From positions 3,348,001 through 3,412,000 of the forward strand of contig NZ_CP109496.1 in NCBI RefSeq assembly GCF_036231355.1: 64,000 bases of DNA, in the 5' to 3' direction. The position numbers were made by a program, and so were the translations under genes. Of this stretch, positions 37,653-54,814 are shown piece after piece. Numbering within the stretch: position 1 is the first letter of the stretch; each line of letters begins with the position of its first letter. Below the pieces are notes generated by a model, which worked only from the letters and a program-made list of their open reading frames with translations, was not told the DNA's origin and did no database searches. The DNA comes from Streptomyces sp. NBC_01431. GTDB taxonomy: Bacteria > Actinomycetota > Actinomycetes > Streptomycetales > Streptomycetaceae.

Positions 37653-37961
37653 TCAGAGCTTGATCTCGATGTCGACACCGGCCGGAAGGTCGAGGCGCAT
37701 CAGCGAGTCAACCGTCTTCGGCGTGGGGTCGAGAATGTCGATGAGGCGCTTGTGCGTGCGCATCTCGAAGTGCTCGCGAGAGTCCTTGTACTTGTGCGGC
37801 GACTTGATGACGCAGTACACGTTCTTCTCAGTGGGCAGCGGCACCGGGCCTGCGACCGACGCACCAGTGCGGGTCACCGTCTCGACGATCTTCTTCGCCG
37901 AGGAGTCGATGACCTCGTGGTCGTAGGCCTTGAGCCGGATGCGGATCTTCTGTCCCGCCAT
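37653..37961 (-). CDS. rpsJ: Ribosomal protein uS10
   Basis: Small-subunit head protein that also partners NusB/NusG in antitermination, 102 residues. [40 protein letters not shown] and [20 protein letters not shown] are diagnostic. It is the first gene of the S10 operon. The leader upstream carries an element shared with the rpsL leader. Confidence 0.99.
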   Translation of the reverse strand: MAGQKIRIRLKAYDHEVIDSSAKKIVETVTRTGASVAGPVPLPTEKNVYCVIKSPHKYKDSREHFEMRTHKRLIDILDPTPKTVDSLMRLDLPAGVDIEIKL

Positions 37962-38024
37962 GGCTACCTAGTAGTCCTTTGTCTCGTAACGCTCTGGGAC
38001 CCGAGGGTTCTACCGACTCTGTCT

Positions 38025-38049
38025 CCGACCCACGCGGTCGGGCGTGTCG
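38025..38049 (-). promoter_or_regulatory. Leader element shared by rpsJ and rpsL (rpsJ copy)
   Basis: A 25-base sequence that matches 45285-45309 at 24 positions. On the minus strand it begins CGACAC and contains CCGACC-N5-GGTCGG, able to form a 6-bp stem with the loop GCGTG. It lies about 64 bp before the rpsJ ATG. It could be an RNA structure recognised by a ribosomal protein or a DNA site. Confidence 0.75.
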
Positions 38050-38064
38050 CACTCCCTCTACGCA

Positions 38065-38084
38065 GAAATCCCATACGGGATTTC
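38065..38084 (-). promoter_or_regulatory. Inverted repeat in the rpsJ upstream region
   Basis: GAAATCCC and GGGATTTC form perfect 8-bp arms around ATAC. It lies 15 bp upstream (on the minus strand) of the shared leader element. The rest of 38085-38715 holds promoters for rpsJ and for the plus-strand PIG-L gene, and no other gene that I can support. Confidence 0.6.
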
Positions 38085-38302
38085 CCAACCAAGGGGATGC
38101 GGGCCACAAGACCTCGCAGACGGGGGCAGAACACCCACCGGGCGCCTGGCCGGCACCCCGCTGACACTTCCCGGAAGATTCCCGTACGTCCGCCCCTTGC
38201 CCCTCCTCTGGAGAAGCGTGGGACGACGAGTACTGTGGGACTCGCTTCCGGTCCTCCCGGCGGGAGGCGCGCAGCATCGGCACTCAACCGAGCAACCCCG
38301 AC

Positions 38303-38333
38303 AGTCTGCCATACGAGGCCACGGCCTGGCCAA
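38303..38333 (-). promoter_or_regulatory. Possible rpsJ (S10 operon) promoter
   Basis: On the minus strand TTGGCC (38328-38333), a 19-bp spacer and CAGACT (38303-38308, preceded by TGG) form a possible promoter. It would give a leader of about 335 nt including both leader elements. The spacing is long, so the call is tentative. Confidence 0.4.
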
Positions 38334-38715
38334 TCGCAGCGGGGAAGCGTACCCCACGTCACAGGGGCTCACGCATTCGGCACGGGCAAGCTGTGCCCAG
38401 CGCCGCCCCTCCCTCTCCATACGGGTGCCCCGCGCCACGCCGGGTATGCCCCAGCAATCCCCGATCTGGGTGGATACGACGACGACCACGACGGGCCACC
38501 CGTCCGCGCCGGTCACCTGTTCGCACGCAGACCTTTGACTGTCGCCAACTCGGCGGTACTCGTTGCCAGTTGGCCGCCATACGCTCGCCGCGACAGCCCC
38601 GGGCCCGCGGCGACGACAACCCCCGCGGCGCTACGCCCACCTCCCGGCCTGCCGCCCCGCACACCCTCGATAGCATCGCCGGTGTCCCCCTCGGCACTCA
38701 GCGGACGGAACGTAC

Positions 38716-40782
38716 GTGTACGACGCAAGCGGTCGCGCGCGGCCCAGCGAAGAAGCCAGGCCCACCCGAGTCGGACCCACCCGTCGCCGGGTGATCGGCA
38801 CCGCGGCCGCCGCCGGGCTCGCCGCCAGCGTCGCGGGGTGCTCCGTGCCCACCACCGGGCGGGCGAAGCAGGCGGGCACGGCCGCCCCGCTCGCCGCACC
38901 CCGCACGCCCCTGCTCCTCCAGATCCTCGCCCACCCCGACGACGACCTGTACTTCATGAACCCGGACACCCAGCACACCCTGGACTCCGGCGTTCCGCTG
39001 GTCAGCGTGTACGTCACCGGCGGGGAGGCCAACGGGGACAACCGGGTCGTGAGTGACACCGGGCCGCACGTCTACGACAAGGCCGCCTACTCCTCCGCCC
39101 GCCACCAGGGGCTCCGGCAGGCGTACGCCACCATCCTCGGGCTCGACAAGTACACGCCGTGGGAGAAGTCCGTCGCCGAGCTGCGCGGCGGGCACCGCGC
39201 CGAGGTCAACCGGCTCCAACACGGCGGCCGCAGCGTGGAGTTGGTGTTCCTCAACACCGCCATGCACACCCCGCTCGGCGGCCGGATGGGGCTGCCCAGC
39301 CTCTGGGAGGACCGGAGTCTGCAACTGCCCGTCGTCATCGCCGCCGGGTCCCCGCTCACCCGGGCCAAGGCGTACACGTACGACGACATGGTCGATGTGC
39401 TCGCCGGGATCCTGGAGGACTACGCGCCCACCCTCGTCCAGACCCTCGACCCCGACCCGGACATCCAGCACAGCTCCCCCGCCGACCGCCAGCACGATTC
39501 GGAGCAGCCGGGGTACGCCGATCACGCCGACCACACCGCCGCCGCCTCCTTCGCCTGGGCCGCGATGATCCGGCACGCCGAGCGGGGCAACGCGTTCGCC
39601 GCCACCGCGTACCGCGCCTACTACAACCGGCACTGGCCCAAGAACCTCCCCCCGAAGGTGCTCGCCGAGAAGGCCGCGCACCTCGTTCCGTACGGCGGGA
39701 GCAAGGACTGGCAGTGCGGGAATCCCGGCGGCTGCGGGGACTACAACGTCGGCGGGAACCGGCCGCTGACCAACTGGAAGGGGTGGGTGCGTTCCACTCA
39801 CTACCGCTACCCCGGGACCCGGCTCCTGGTGTCCGAGGACGGCGCCCACGCCTATGGCGTGCTCGGGCTGCGGGCCGTGCGGTGGAGCCGGCGCCCCGAT
39901 GACAGCTGGGGCGCCGCCGAGGATCTCGGCGGCTCGCCGCTCGCTCCGGTGCTCGGCGGTACGACCCTCCCCGACGGGCGACAGCTCCTCTTCGCGCTGC
40001 GGTTCTCCTCGCTCCAGGGGCGGGCCGGGGCCAACACCCGCGAGGTCGTTCTGCTCGAACAGGCCACACCTGGAGGGCGGTTCACCGCCTGGAAGGGGCT
40101 CGGCAACCCCGAGCGCGGGGACGACCGCGGTCGGCGGATCGGGCCGCCGACGGCGGTCACCACGCCGGACGGGCGCGTCCACCTCTTCGTGCGCAACGCC
40201 GACCGGGGCATCAGCACCCGTGTCCGGGAGGCCGGCGGCACCTGGTCGCCCTGGCGCGACCTCGGCGGGGAGTCCGTACAGGAGGGGCTGAGCGCCGTTG
40301 TCGACGGGCGCGGTCGCGTGCACGTCTTCGCGGCCGGCGCCGACACCGTGCACCACTGGACCCAGTCCGCCCCCGGCAAGCCCCTCGCCCCGGCCCCTTC
40401 CAGGCTGCCGCTCGCCGTGGACGCGGTGGCCCCGGTCCCGCTCGGCGACGGCGTACAGCTCCTGTACCGCACGTCCACCGACCCGAAGAAGGCCCGCCAG
40501 GACCCCGGCTCCCCCGCCTCCCCGCACCTCACCTCCGTACACCTGGACGGCAGCGCCGCGAAGCCGGTCGCGCTCGACGGGTACGGCCCGGTGGGCGCGG
40601 CCGACGGGTACGTGCTGGGCACGGACGAGAAGGGCCTGGTCCAACTGGCGGTCGCGGGGCGGGTGTTGAAGCGGGCGCGCGGTGTCGTGACCGTAGGGGC
40701 GCCCACGCTGTACGTCCGTGACGGGCGGGCGCTCGCGGTGGGGCTCGGCGTCGACGCGACCCCCTGGTCCTGGCGGCCCTGA
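38716..40782 (+). CDS. PIG-L deacetylase, Tat-type lipoprotein with C-terminal propeller-like repeats
   Basis: The protein has 688 residues from a GTG at 38716 with GGACGG upstream. TRRRVIG (residues 22-28) is a twin-arginine signal and SVAGC (Cys42) a lipobox, so it should be a Tat-exported lipoprotein. Residues 66-330 form a PIG-L/LmbE domain: ILAHPDDDLYFMNP (H73, D75, D76) and a His pair in HADHTAA. The usual HPDDE is HPDDD here. The C-terminal ~330 residues contain repeated strands (LFALRFSS, HLFVRNADRGISTRVREAGG, HVFAAGADTVHHWTQ), suggesting a lectin-like beta-propeller. Inferred role: extracellular deacetylation of an amino-sugar substrate. It alone separates the str and S10 operons. 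Confidence 0.88.
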   Translation: MYDASGRARPSEEARPTRVGPTRRRVIGTAAAAGLAASVAGCSVPTTGRAKQAGTAAPLAAPRTPLLLQILAHPDDDLYFMNPDTQHTLDSGVPLVSVYVTGGEANGDNRVVSDTGPHVYDKAAYSSARHQGLRQAYATILGLDKYTPWEKSVAELRGGHRAEVNRLQHGGRSVELVFLNTAMHTPLGGRMGLPSLWEDRSLQLPVVIAAGSPLTRAKAYTYDDMVDVLAGILEDYAPTLVQTLDPDPDIQHSSPADRQHDSEQPGYADHADHTAAASFAWAAMIRHAERGNAFAATAYRAYYNRHWPKNLPPKVLAEKAAHLVPYGGSKDWQCGNPGGCGDYNVGGNRPLTNWKGWVRSTHYRYPGTRLLVSEDGAHAYGVLGLRAVRWSRRPDDSWGAAEDLGGSPLAPVLGGTTLPDGRQLLFALRFSSLQGRAGANTREVVLLEQATPGGRFTAWKGLGNPERGDDRGRRIGPPTAVTTPDGRVHLFVRNADRGISTRVREAGGTWSPWRDLGGESVQEGLSAVVDGRGRVHVFAAGADTVHHWTQSAPGKPLAPAPSRLPLAVDAVAPVPLGDGVQLLYRTSTDPKKARQDPGSPASPHLTSVHLDGSAAKPVALDGYGPVGAADGYVLGTDEKGLVQLAVAGRVLKRARGVVTVGAPTLYVRDGRALAVGLGVDATPWSWRP

Positions 40783-40798
40783 CCCGCCCCGGCACAGC

Positions 40799-40834
40799 GA
40801 AGAGCCCCGCACCTCGAAAGGTGCGGGGCTCTTC
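40799..40834. terminator. Bidirectional terminator between PIG-L gene and tuf
   Basis: GAAGAGCCCCGCACCT (40799-40814) pairs perfectly with AGGTGCGGGGCTCTTC (40819-40834) around the tetraloop CGAA. It lies between two convergent genes and ends the str operon on the minus strand. Confidence 0.92.
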
Positions 40835-40872
40835 TGACAGCTCAGCGAGCTACCAGGTCAATCGTCGGGTAC

Positions 40873-42066
<1,194 letters not shown>

Positions 42067-42140
42067 TGAGTCCTCCTGAAGTGGTTCTGTACGCCTTGCT
42101 TCATCGGCGCCAGGTGATCTTTGCTGGGATGCCGGGGCCC

Positions 42141-42182
42141 GGGGCATTCACCGTAAACCTGGTGGTTTACGCCGAATGCCCC
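42141..42182 (-). promoter_or_regulatory. Large hairpin and possible tuf promoter in the fusA-tuf gap
   Basis: GGGGCATTC and GTAAACC on one side pair with GGTTTAC and GAATGCCCC on the other, with a small internal loop and the terminal loop TGGT (42141-42182). A TAGGCT box (42199-42204 on the minus strand) just upstream is a possible -10 for tuf. Separate transcription of tuf1 is known in Streptomyces; the hairpin may attenuate fusA read-through. Confidence 0.65.
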
Positions 42183-42223
42183 AGTGGCTCCGGTGACAAG
42201 CCTAAAGCGTGAACTCGGAAGAG

Positions 42224-44350
<2,127 letters not shown>

Positions 44351-44389
44351 CTCGGCTCAGTCTTCTCTCGGTCTCGATGTGGGTTCGGA

Positions 44390-44860
44390 CTACCAGCGGT
44401 AGTGCGCGAAGGCCTTGTTGGACTCGGCCATCTTGTGGGTGTCCTCACGCTTCTTGACCGCAGCGCCGAGGCCGTTGGAGGCGTCGAGCAGCTCGTTCAT
44501 GAGGCGTTCGGTCATGGTCTTCTCACGGCGGGCGCGGGAGTAACCCACGACCCAGCGCAGCGCGAGGGTGGCGGCGCGACCGGGCTTGACCTCGATCGGC
44601 ACCTGGTAGGTGGCGCCACCGACACGGCGGGACTTGACCTCGAGCGAGGGCTTGACGTTCTCAAGCGCGCGCTTCAGCGTGATGACCGGGTCAGCGCCGG
44701 TCTTCTCGCGGAGGCCTTCCATGGCGCCGTAGACGATGCGCTCGGCGGTGGAGCGCTTGCCGTCCAGGAGGATCTTGTTGATCAGCGAGGTGACAAGAGG
44801 AGAGCTGTAGACCGGGTCGATGATGACCGGGCGCTTCGGGGCGGGGCCCTTACGAGGCAT
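44390..44860 (-). CDS. rpsG: Ribosomal protein uS7
   Basis: Head-nucleating small-subunit protein, which represses the str operon in E. coli. The 156-residue product begins [60 protein letters not shown] and [20 protein letters not shown] are diagnostic. It lies 2 bp after rpsL. Confidence 0.99.
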   Translation of the reverse strand: MPRKGPAPKRPVIIDPVYSSPLVTSLINKILLDGKRSTAERIVYGAMEGLREKTGADPVITLKRALENVKPSLEVKSRRVGGATYQVPIEVKPGRAATLALRWVVGYSRARREKTMTERLMNELLDASNGLGAAVKKREDTHKMAESNKAFAHYRW

Positions 44861-44862
44861 TC

Positions 44863-45234
44863 TTACTTCTCCTTCTTGGCGCCGTAGCGGCTGCGGGCCT
44901 GCTTGCGGTTCTTGACACCCTGGGTGTCGAGCGAACCGCGGATGATCTTGTAGCGAACACCCGGCAGGTCCTTCACACGGCCACCACGCACGAGCACGAT
45001 CGAGTGCTCCTGCAGGTTGTGTCCCTCACCCGGGATGTAGGCCGTGACCTCGATGCCGGAGGTCAGACGCACACGCGCGACCTTACGGAGCGCCGAGTTC
45101 GGCTTCTTCGGGGTGGTCGTGAACACACGCGTGCAGACGCCGCGACGCTGGGGCGAACCCTCGAGCGCGGGCGTCTTGTTCTTCTCGACCTTGTCCTGCC
45201 GGCCCTTCCGGACCAGCTGCTGGATCGTAGGCAC
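44863..45234 (-). CDS. rpsL: Ribosomal protein uS12
   Basis: Decoding-centre protein of 123 residues from a GTG at 45234 with GGAGAA upstream. [20 protein letters not shown] is followed by [20 protein letters not shown] and [17 protein letters not shown]43 and K88, the sites of streptomycin-resistance mutations, are both wild type. A longer in-frame reading upstream has no family similarity. First gene of the str operon. Confidence 0.99.
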   Translation of the reverse strand: MPTIQQLVRKGRQDKVEKNKTPALEGSPQRRGVCTRVFTTTPKKPNSALRKVARVRLTSGIEVTAYIPGEGHNLQEHSIVLVRGGRVKDLPGVRYKIIRGSLDTQGVKNRKQARSRYGAKKEK

Positions 45235-45283
45235 TACTTCTCCGGTTTCTGTGTGCCGTAGTAAAACTAACCTGAAACACGGC

Positions 45284-45309
45284 GCCGACCCACGCGGTCG
45301 GGTGTGTCG
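45284..45309 (-). promoter_or_regulatory. Leader element shared by rpsL and rpsJ (rpsL copy)
   Basis: Matches 38025-38049 at 24 of 25 positions. On the minus strand it reads CGACAC, then one variable base, then CCCGACC-GCGTG-GGTCGG with a 6-bp stem. It lies about 50 bp before the rpsL start and inside the transcribed leader if the promoter at 45430-45458 is right. Confidence 0.75.
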
Positions 45310-45429
45310 AATACTGCACACTGCCACCCGAAGGCAGAAGAGGCGCAGATTGCGGTAGCCGGTCTAGGAGCTCACCCTGCGGACGTAGGCACGCAGCGGA
45401 GCCCAGGCACACCCCAGGCACAAGGTCTG

Positions 45430-45458
45430 AGCGTACCTACCTCATCGACTTGGGTCAA
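45430..45458 (-). promoter_or_regulatory. rpsL (str operon) promoter
   Basis: On the minus strand TTGACC (45453-45458) in the context TTTTGACC, a 17-bp spacer and TACGCT (45430-45435) form a strong promoter. The predicted leader is about 190 nt. The 418-bp gap 45235-45652 holds this promoter, the leader and the rpoC terminator, and no gene. Confidence 0.8.
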
Positions 45459-45596
45459 AACAAATGGCCACGCACGGGCCCCCGCACCCAGTGGGACATG
45501 TCACCGCATACCCATCCCGTCCCACCGGTGAGACAAACCGTCTCAGCAGGCGGCCATCCGCGCCTTCCCGCACACCGGGATCCGCACCGGAAAACC

Positions 45597-45640
45597 CCGA
45601 AGGGCACCCACCCCGCCGCAGCGGAGTGGGTGCCCTTCGG
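45597..45640 (-). terminator. Terminator after rpoC
   Basis: CCGAAGGGCACCCAC (45597-45611) pairs with GTGGGTGCCCTTCGG (45626-45640), a perfect 15-bp stem with a 14-base loop, 12 bp past the rpoC stop. Confidence 0.9.
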
Positions 45641-45652
45641 CAGACGTAGGCC

Positions 45653-49552
<3,900 letters not shown>

Positions 49553-49616
49553 TTGTCGTCAATCCCTCTTTCGGGGTCGATTCTTCAAGATGGTCTGAGG
49601 GGGGTCCGGGGACGGC

Positions 49617-49640
49617 GGGGGACTCTCAGCGAGAGCCCCC
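49617..49640 (-). other. Hairpin in the rpoB-rpoC gap
   Basis: CTCTC/GAGAG and GGGGG/CCCCC form a 10-bp stem with one bulged base and the loop AGC. It starts 12 bp past the rpoB stop. It could modulate read-through or mark an RNA-processing site. Confidence 0.55.
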
Positions 49641-49651
49641 CACCAGACCCG

Positions 49652-52600
49652 TCAGACCTCTTCGACGCTGCTCGGCTCGCGCCGGGACAGGTCGATACCG
49701 AGCTCCTCCGCAGCGCGGAAGACGTCCTCGTCCGTGTCGCGCATCTCGATGGACATGCCGTCCGAGGACAGCACCTCCACGTTGAGGCAGAGCGACTGCA
49801 TTTCCTTGATGAGCACCTTGAAGGACTCGGGAATGCCGGGCTCAGGGATGTTCTCGCCCTTGACGATCGCCTCGTAGACCTTCACGCGGCCGGTGACGTC
49901 GTCGGACTTGATGGTCAGCAGCTCCTGGAGGGCGTAAGCGGCGCCATAAGCCTCCAGCGCCCACACCTCCATCTCACCGAAGCGCTGGCCACCGAACTGG
50001 GCCTTACCACCCAGCGGCTGCTGGGTGATCATCGAGTACGGACCGGTCGACCGGGCGTGCAGCTTGTCGTCGACCAGGTGGTGCAGCTTCAGGATGTACA
50101 TGTACCCGACCGAGATCGGGTCCGGGAACGGCTCGCCGGAGCGGCCGTCGAACAGGTTGGCCTTGCCCGAGGGCTGGACCAGCCGGTCACCGTCGCGGTT
50201 GGGGATCGTGGCCTCGAACAGGCCGGTGATCTCGTCCTCGCGGGCGCCGTCGAAGACCGGGGTCGCGACGTTGGTGCCGGCGGCGACCTGGTCGGCGCCG
50301 ATCGCCTGGAGGCGCTGGGCCCAGTCGTCCGCCAGACCGGAGACGTCCCAGCCGCGGCTGGCGAGCCAGCCGAGGTGGATCTCCAGGACCTGTCCCGGGT
50401 TCATTCGGGACGGGACACCCAGCGGGTTGAGGATGATGTCGACCGGGGTGCCGTCCTCCAGGAACGGCATGTCCTCGATCGGGAGGATCTTGGAGATGAC
50501 ACCCTTGTTGCCGTGGCGGCCGGCGAGCTTGTCACCGTCCGTGATCTTGCGCTTCTGCGCCACGTAGACGCGAACCAGCTGGTTCACGCCCGGCGGCAGC
50601 TCGTCGCCCTCTTCACGGTCGAAGACGCGGACGCCGATGACCTTGCCGGTCTCGCCGTGCGGCACCTTCAGGGAGGTGTCACGGACCTCGCGGGCCTTCT
50701 CACCGAAGATCGCGCGCAGCAGGCGCTCCTCCGGCGTCAGCTCGGTCTCGCCCTTGGGCGTGACCTTGCCGACGAGGATGTCGCCGGCGACGACCTCGGC
50801 ACCGATACGGATGATGCCGCGCTCGTCGAGGTCGGCGAGGACCTCCTCGGAGACGTTCGGGATGTCCCGGGTGATCTCCTCCGGGCCGAGCTTGGTGTCA
50901 CGGGCGTCGACCTCGTGCTCCTCGATGTGGATCGAGGAGAGGACGTCGTCCTGCACGAGGCGCTGCGACAGGATGATCGCGTCCTCGTAGTTGTGACCCT
51001 CCCACGGCATGAACGCCACGAGCAGGTTCTTGCCCAGCGCCATCTCACCCTGCTGGGTGGCGGGACCGTCGGCCAGGACCTGGCCCTCGATCACGCGGGC
51101 GCCCTCGTCGACGACAACCTTCTGGTTGACCGAGGTGCCCTGGTTGGAGCGGGAGAACTTGGCGATCCGGTACGTGGTGTACGTGCCGTCGTCGTTGGCG
51201 ACGGTGATGTAGTCCGCGGAGACCTCCTGGACGACACCCGCCTTCTCCGCCTTGATGACGTCACCGGCGTCGACCGCGCAGCGGTACTCCATGCCGGTGC
51301 CGACGAGCGGCGCCTCGGACGTGATCAGCGGCACGGCCTGACGCATCATGTTCGCGCCCATGAGGGCACGGTTGGCGTCGTCGTGCTCAAGGAACGGGAT
51401 CATGGCGGTCGCGACCGACACCATCTGGCGCGGCGAGACGTCCATGTAGTCGACCTCGGTGCCGGGCACGTAGTCGACCTCGCCGCCACGACGGCGGACC
51501 AGGACGCGCGGCTCGGTGAACTGCATCTCGTCGTTGAGCGCGGCGTTGGCCTGCGCGATGACGAAGCGGTCCTCCTCGTCGGCGGTGACGTAGTCGACCT
51601 CGTCGGTGACCTGGCCGTCGACGACCTTGCGGTACGGCGTCTCGATGAAGCCGAACGCGTTGACGCGGCCGTACGAGGCGAGCGAACCGATCAGACCGAT
51701 GTTCGGGCCTTCGGGGGTCTCGATCGGGCACATGCGGCCGTAGTGGGACGGGTGCACGTCACGGACCTCGAAGCCGGCCCGCTCACGGGAGAGACCACCC
51801 GGGCCAAGCGCCGACAGACGGCGCTTGTGGGTGAGACCCGACAGCGGGTTGTTCTGGTCCATGAACTGCGACAGCTGGCTGGTGCCGAAGAACTCCTTGA
51901 TGGAGGCGACGACCGGCCGGATGTTGATCAGGGTCTGCGGCGTGATCGCCTCGACGTCCTGGGTCGTCATGCGCTCACGCACGACGCGCTCCATACGAGC
52001 CAGACCCGTACGGACCTGGTTCTGGATGAGCTCGCCGACGTTGCGCAGACGACGGTTGCCGAAGTGGTCGATGTCGTCGGTCTCGACGACGATGTTCCGA
52101 CCCGACTCGCCGACCGTCTCGGTCTCACCGGCGTGCAGCTTGACCAGGTACTTGATGGTCGCGATGACGTCGTCGGTGGTGAGCACGCCGGCGTCCAGCG
52201 GCTCGTCGGCGCCGAGCTTCTTGTTCACCTTGTAGCGGCCGACCTTCGCGAGGTCGTAGCGCTTCGGGTTGAAGTAGAGGTTCTCGAGCAGCGTCTGAGC
52301 GGCCTCGCGCGTCGGCGGCTCGCCCGGACGCAGCTTGCGGTAGATGTCGAGCAGCGCGTCGTCCTGGCCCTGGGTGTGGTCCTTCTCCAGGGTGGCGCGC
52401 ATCGACTCGTACTCGCCGAACTCCTCAAGGATCTGCTCGGTGGTCCAGCCGAGAGCCTTCAGGAGGACGGTGACGGACTGCTTGCGCTTGCGGTCGATGC
52501 GGACACCGACCATGTCGCGCTTGTCGATCTCCATCTCGAGCCAGGCACCCCGGGACGGGATGATCTTGGCCGTGAAGATGTCCTTGTCGGACGTCTTGTC

Positions 52601-53137
52601 GATGTTGGAGTCGAAGTAGACACCCGGCGAGCGGACCAGCTGCGACACGACGACACGCTCGGTGCCGTTGATGACGAAGGTGCCCTTGTTGGTCATGAGC
52701 GGGAAGTCGCCCATGAAGACCGTCTGGGACTTGATCTCGCCGGTCTCGTTGTTGGTGAACTCGGCGGTGACGAAGAGCGGGGCCGCGAACGTGAAGTCGC
52801 GCTCCTTGCACTCGTCGATCGAGTTCTTCGGCGGCTCGAAGCGGTGGTCGCGGAAGGTCAGCGACATCGACCCGGAGAAGTCCTCGATCGGAGAGATCTC
52901 TTCGAAGATCTCCTCCAGACCGGACTTGGTGGGGACGTCCTGTCCACTCTCGAGAGCGGCCTCGACCCGAGACTTCCAAGCGGCATTGCCGAGCAGCCAG
53001 TCAAAGCTCTCGGTCTGCAGCGCAAGAAGGTTCGGAACCTCGAGGGGCTCCTTGATCTTTGCAAAGGAGATGCGCAGCGGGGCGGTGCTGGCGCCGTTGT
53101 TCGTATTGGCGGTCGAGGCGTTGCGCGAGGCGGCCAA
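49652..53137 (-). CDS. rpoB: RNA polymerase beta subunit
   Basis: The protein has 1161 residues from a TTG at 53137 ([14 protein letters not shown]...), with AAGGA upstream; an earlier in-frame GTG is less likely. The rifampicin region [20 protein letters not shown] (about residues 420-445) is wild type. SYNYEDAI-type motif [28 protein letters not shown] and the C-terminal [20 protein letters not shown] are conserved. A conserved promoter lies about 180 bp upstream, after the rplL attenuator. Confidence 0.99.
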   Translation of the reverse strand: MAASRNASTANTNNGASTAPLRISFAKIKEPLEVPNLLALQTESFDWLLGNAAWKSRVEAALESGQDVPTKSGLEEIFEEISPIEDFSGSMSLTFRDHRFEPPKNSIDECKERDFTFAAPLFVTAEFTNNETGEIKSQTVFMGDFPLMTNKGTFVINGTERVVVSQLVRSPGVYFDSNIDKTSDKDIFTAKIIPSRGAWLEMEIDKRDMVGVRIDRKRKQSVTVLLKALGWTTEQILEEFGEYESMRATLEKDHTQGQDDALLDIYRKLRPGEPPTREAAQTLLENLYFNPKRYDLAKVGRYKVNKKLGADEPLDAGVLTTDDVIATIKYLVKLHAGETETVGESGRNIVVETDDIDHFGNRRLRNVGELIQNQVRTGLARMERVVRERMTTQDVEAITPQTLINIRPVVASIKEFFGTSQLSQFMDQNNPLSGLTHKRRLSALGPGGLSRERAGFEVRDVHPSHYGRMCPIETPEGPNIGLIGSLASYGRVNAFGFIETPYRKVVDGQVTDEVDYVTADEEDRFVIAQANAALNDEMQFTEPRVLVRRRGGEVDYVPGTEVDYMDVSPRQMVSVATAMIPFLEHDDANRALMGANMMRQAVPLITSEAPLVGTGMEYRCAVDAGDVIKAEKAGVVQEVSADYITVANDDGTYTTYRIAKFSRSNQGTSVNQKVVVDEGARVIEGQVLADGPATQQGEMALGKNLLVAFMPWEGHNYEDAIILSQRLVQDDVLSSIHIEEHEVDARDTKLGPEEITRDIPNVSEEVLADLDERGIIRIGAEVVAGDILVGKVTPKGETELTPEERLLRAIFGEKAREVRDTSLKVPHGETGKVIGVRVFDREEGDELPPGVNQLVRVYVAQKRKITDGDKLAGRHGNKGVISKILPIEDMPFLEDGTPVDIILNPLGVPSRMNPGQVLEIHLGWLASRGWDVSGLADDWAQRLQAIGADQVAAGTNVATPVFDGAREDEITGLFEATIPNRDGDRLVQPSGKANLFDGRSGEPFPDPISVGYMYILKLHHLVDDKLHARSTGPYSMITQQPLGGKAQFGGQRFGEMEVWALEAYGAAYALQELLTIKSDDVTGRVKVYEAIVKGENIPEPGIPESFKVLIKEMQSLCLNVEVLSSDGMSIEMRDTDEDVFRAAEELGIDLSRREPSSVEEV

Positions 53138-53317
53138 GAGGGGGTCCTTCCGAGGGCTCGGACTCACTACGCGCGTACCGGTCCCACGTGGGCACAGAGA
53201 GAGACGTTTCTGATTCGGCCGCGAGGGCCAGGTCAGGGCGGTTCAATCCGAGGTGCTCAAGCGAGGGCATGCCCCTGGTGACGGGCAGGGGACAGCTAAC
53301 AGGCAGCGCAAAGGGAC

Positions 53318-53346
53318 AGTGTAGCCACTCGGCACACTGATGTCCA
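53318..53346 (-). promoter_or_regulatory. rpoBC promoter
   Basis: On the minus strand TGGACA (53341-53346), a 17-bp spacer and TACACT (53318-53323) form a good promoter with a leader of about 175 nt. The leader begins with GTCCCTTTGCGCTGCC, which I recall as conserved upstream of rpoB in actinomycetes. The 610-bp gap 53138-53747 holds this promoter, the leader and the rplL hairpin, and no gene. Confidence 0.8.
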
Positions 53347-53650
53347 GGGCGGATTTTCAGAGACCCGCATTGCTCTTCTCAAGTACCTCGGTACCTCGGT
53401 CAGCCGTGCGCCGCGCAGACGCAGATTAGTACTGCCCTCTTCGCCGTCGATCCATGCCTCGGATCCGGATCGTTGTGACGACGCGTCCTGAGAATTGCGC
53501 GCTGCGTGCGGTTCGTCAAGACCCCTCCGCTCCCCGGAGATCGCCGCGGGAGTCGTCGTGGGCGCGTACCTGCGTCATCGCCGAGCAGACGGCGAAGATC
53601 ACCATACCCCCGACGGGCCGCGCGCAAGGCAGCCACCGCGGGCACGCCGA

Positions 53651-53680
53651 AGGGCGACCACCCGGATGGGTGATCGCCCT
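53651..53680 (-). terminator. Attenuator/terminator between rplL and rpoB
   Basis: AGGGCGACCACCC (53651-53663) pairs with GGGTGATCGCCCT (53668-53680); the one non-matching position is G-U in the minus-strand RNA. It lies 67 bp past the rplL stop. In E. coli a partial terminator sits at the same place. Confidence 0.75.
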
Positions 53681-53747
53681 TGGCAGTGTCCAGCGGCGCG
53701 CGAGCGCGCCTGCGAGACGGGTGCGGGTCCGAAGGACCCGCGAGGTG

Positions 53748-54131
53748 TTACTTGACCTCGACGGAGGCGCCGGCGCCCTTGAGGGACTCGGCGGCCTTCT
53801 CGGCGGCGTCCTTGGCGACCTTCTCGAGAACGGGCTTCGGGGCGCCGTCCACGAGGTCCTTGGCCTCCTTCAGACCCAGGGAGGTCAGCTCACGCACGAC
53901 CTTGATGACCTGGATCTTCTTCTCGCCGGCACCGGTGAGGATGACGTCGAACTCGTCCTGCTCCTCGACGGCCTCGGCGGCCGGGCCACCGGCGGCGGGG
54001 CCGGCAACGGCGACGGCCGCGGCGGCGGTGACGTCGAACTTCTCCTCGAAGGCCTTCACGAACTCGGAGAGCTCGATGAGGGTCATCTCCTCGAACTGGG
54101 CGAGCAGGTCTTCCTGGCTGAGCTTCGCCAT
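53748..54131 (-). CDS. rplL: Ribosomal protein bL12 (L7/L12)
   Basis: Stalk protein that recruits translation GTPases, 127 residues from the ATG at 54131. The N-terminal dimerisation domain ([20 protein letters not shown]), an Ala/Gly hinge ([15 protein letters not shown]) and the C-terminal domain ([37 protein letters not shown]) are clear. It follows rplJ by about 110 bp. Confidence 0.98.
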   Translation of the reverse strand: MAKLSQEDLLAQFEEMTLIELSEFVKAFEEKFDVTAAAAVAVAGPAAGGPAAEAVEEQDEFDVILTGAGEKKIQVIKVVRELTSLGLKEAKDLVDGAPKPVLEKVAKDAAEKAAESLKGAGASVEVK

Positions 54132-54244
54132 GATGGGCGATCCTTCCACTAATTCGGCGGGTGCCGGATGTACATGTAGGCGGGCGTACGTTCGGCCCGC
54201 TGCGACCGCGTCCCTAGTGGGCCGCGATCAATGCGCGAGCCGAG

Positions 54245-54775
54245 TTACTCGGCACCGCCCTGCTCGGCGAGCTTGACGCGAAGCGCTTCCGCGGTGCGGA
54301 CGAACTTCGACGGCAGCGCCTGGAAGAGCGAGGCAGCCTGGGACTGCTTGCCCTTGAACGCGCCGGCCAGCTTGCTGAGCAGAACCTCGCGGGACTCGAG
54401 GTCCGCAAGCTTCTTGATCTCATCGGCGGACAGCGCCTTGCCATCAAGGACACCGCCCTTGATGATCAGGTTCGGGTTCTCCTTGGCGAAGTCACGAAGA
54501 CCCTTCGCCGACTCCACCGGGTCACCGGTGATGAAGGCAACCGCCGTCGGACCAGTGAACTGGTCGTCCAGCGAAGTGATCCCGGCCTCGTTGGCCGCAA
54601 TCTTGGTCAGCGTGTTCTTCACCACGGCGTACTGGGCGTTCTCACCGAGCGAACGACGCAGCGTCTTGAGCTGCGCCACGGTGAGACCCCGGTACTCGGT
54701 CAGCACGGCGGCGTTCGAGCTGCGGAACTGGTCCGCGAGCTCGGCTACCGCGGCAGCCTTGTCGGGCCTTGCCAT
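54245..54775 (-). CDS. rplJ: Ribosomal protein uL10
   Basis: Stalk base protein that binds L12 dimers, 176 residues from the ATG at 54775 with GGAGG upstream. [55 protein letters not shown] and [20 protein letters not shown] are conserved. A longer upstream reading is the leader RNA, not protein. Confidence 0.98.
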   Translation of the reverse strand: MARPDKAAAVAELADQFRSSNAAVLTEYRGLTVAQLKTLRRSLGENAQYAVVKNTLTKIAANEAGITSLDDQFTGPTAVAFITGDPVESAKGLRDFAKENPNLIIKGGVLDGKALSADEIKKLADLESREVLLSKLAGAFKGKQSQAASLFQALPSKFVRTAEALRVKLAEQGGAE

Positions 54776-54814
54776 AGAGCGTCGGCCTCCTTCCGGGTGA
54801 TGAGGACCGCTCAG

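Noticed and set aside
42067..42147. Longer EF-Tu with an upstream in-frame start
   Set aside because: The extra residues lie in the hairpin/leader region; the GTG at 42066 has AGGAGG upstream and gives the family's usual 397 residues.
53138..53167. Longer RpoB from an upstream in-frame start
   Set aside because: The TTG at 53137 gives the N-terminus and 1161-residue length known for Streptomyces RpoB; the added residues have no similarity.
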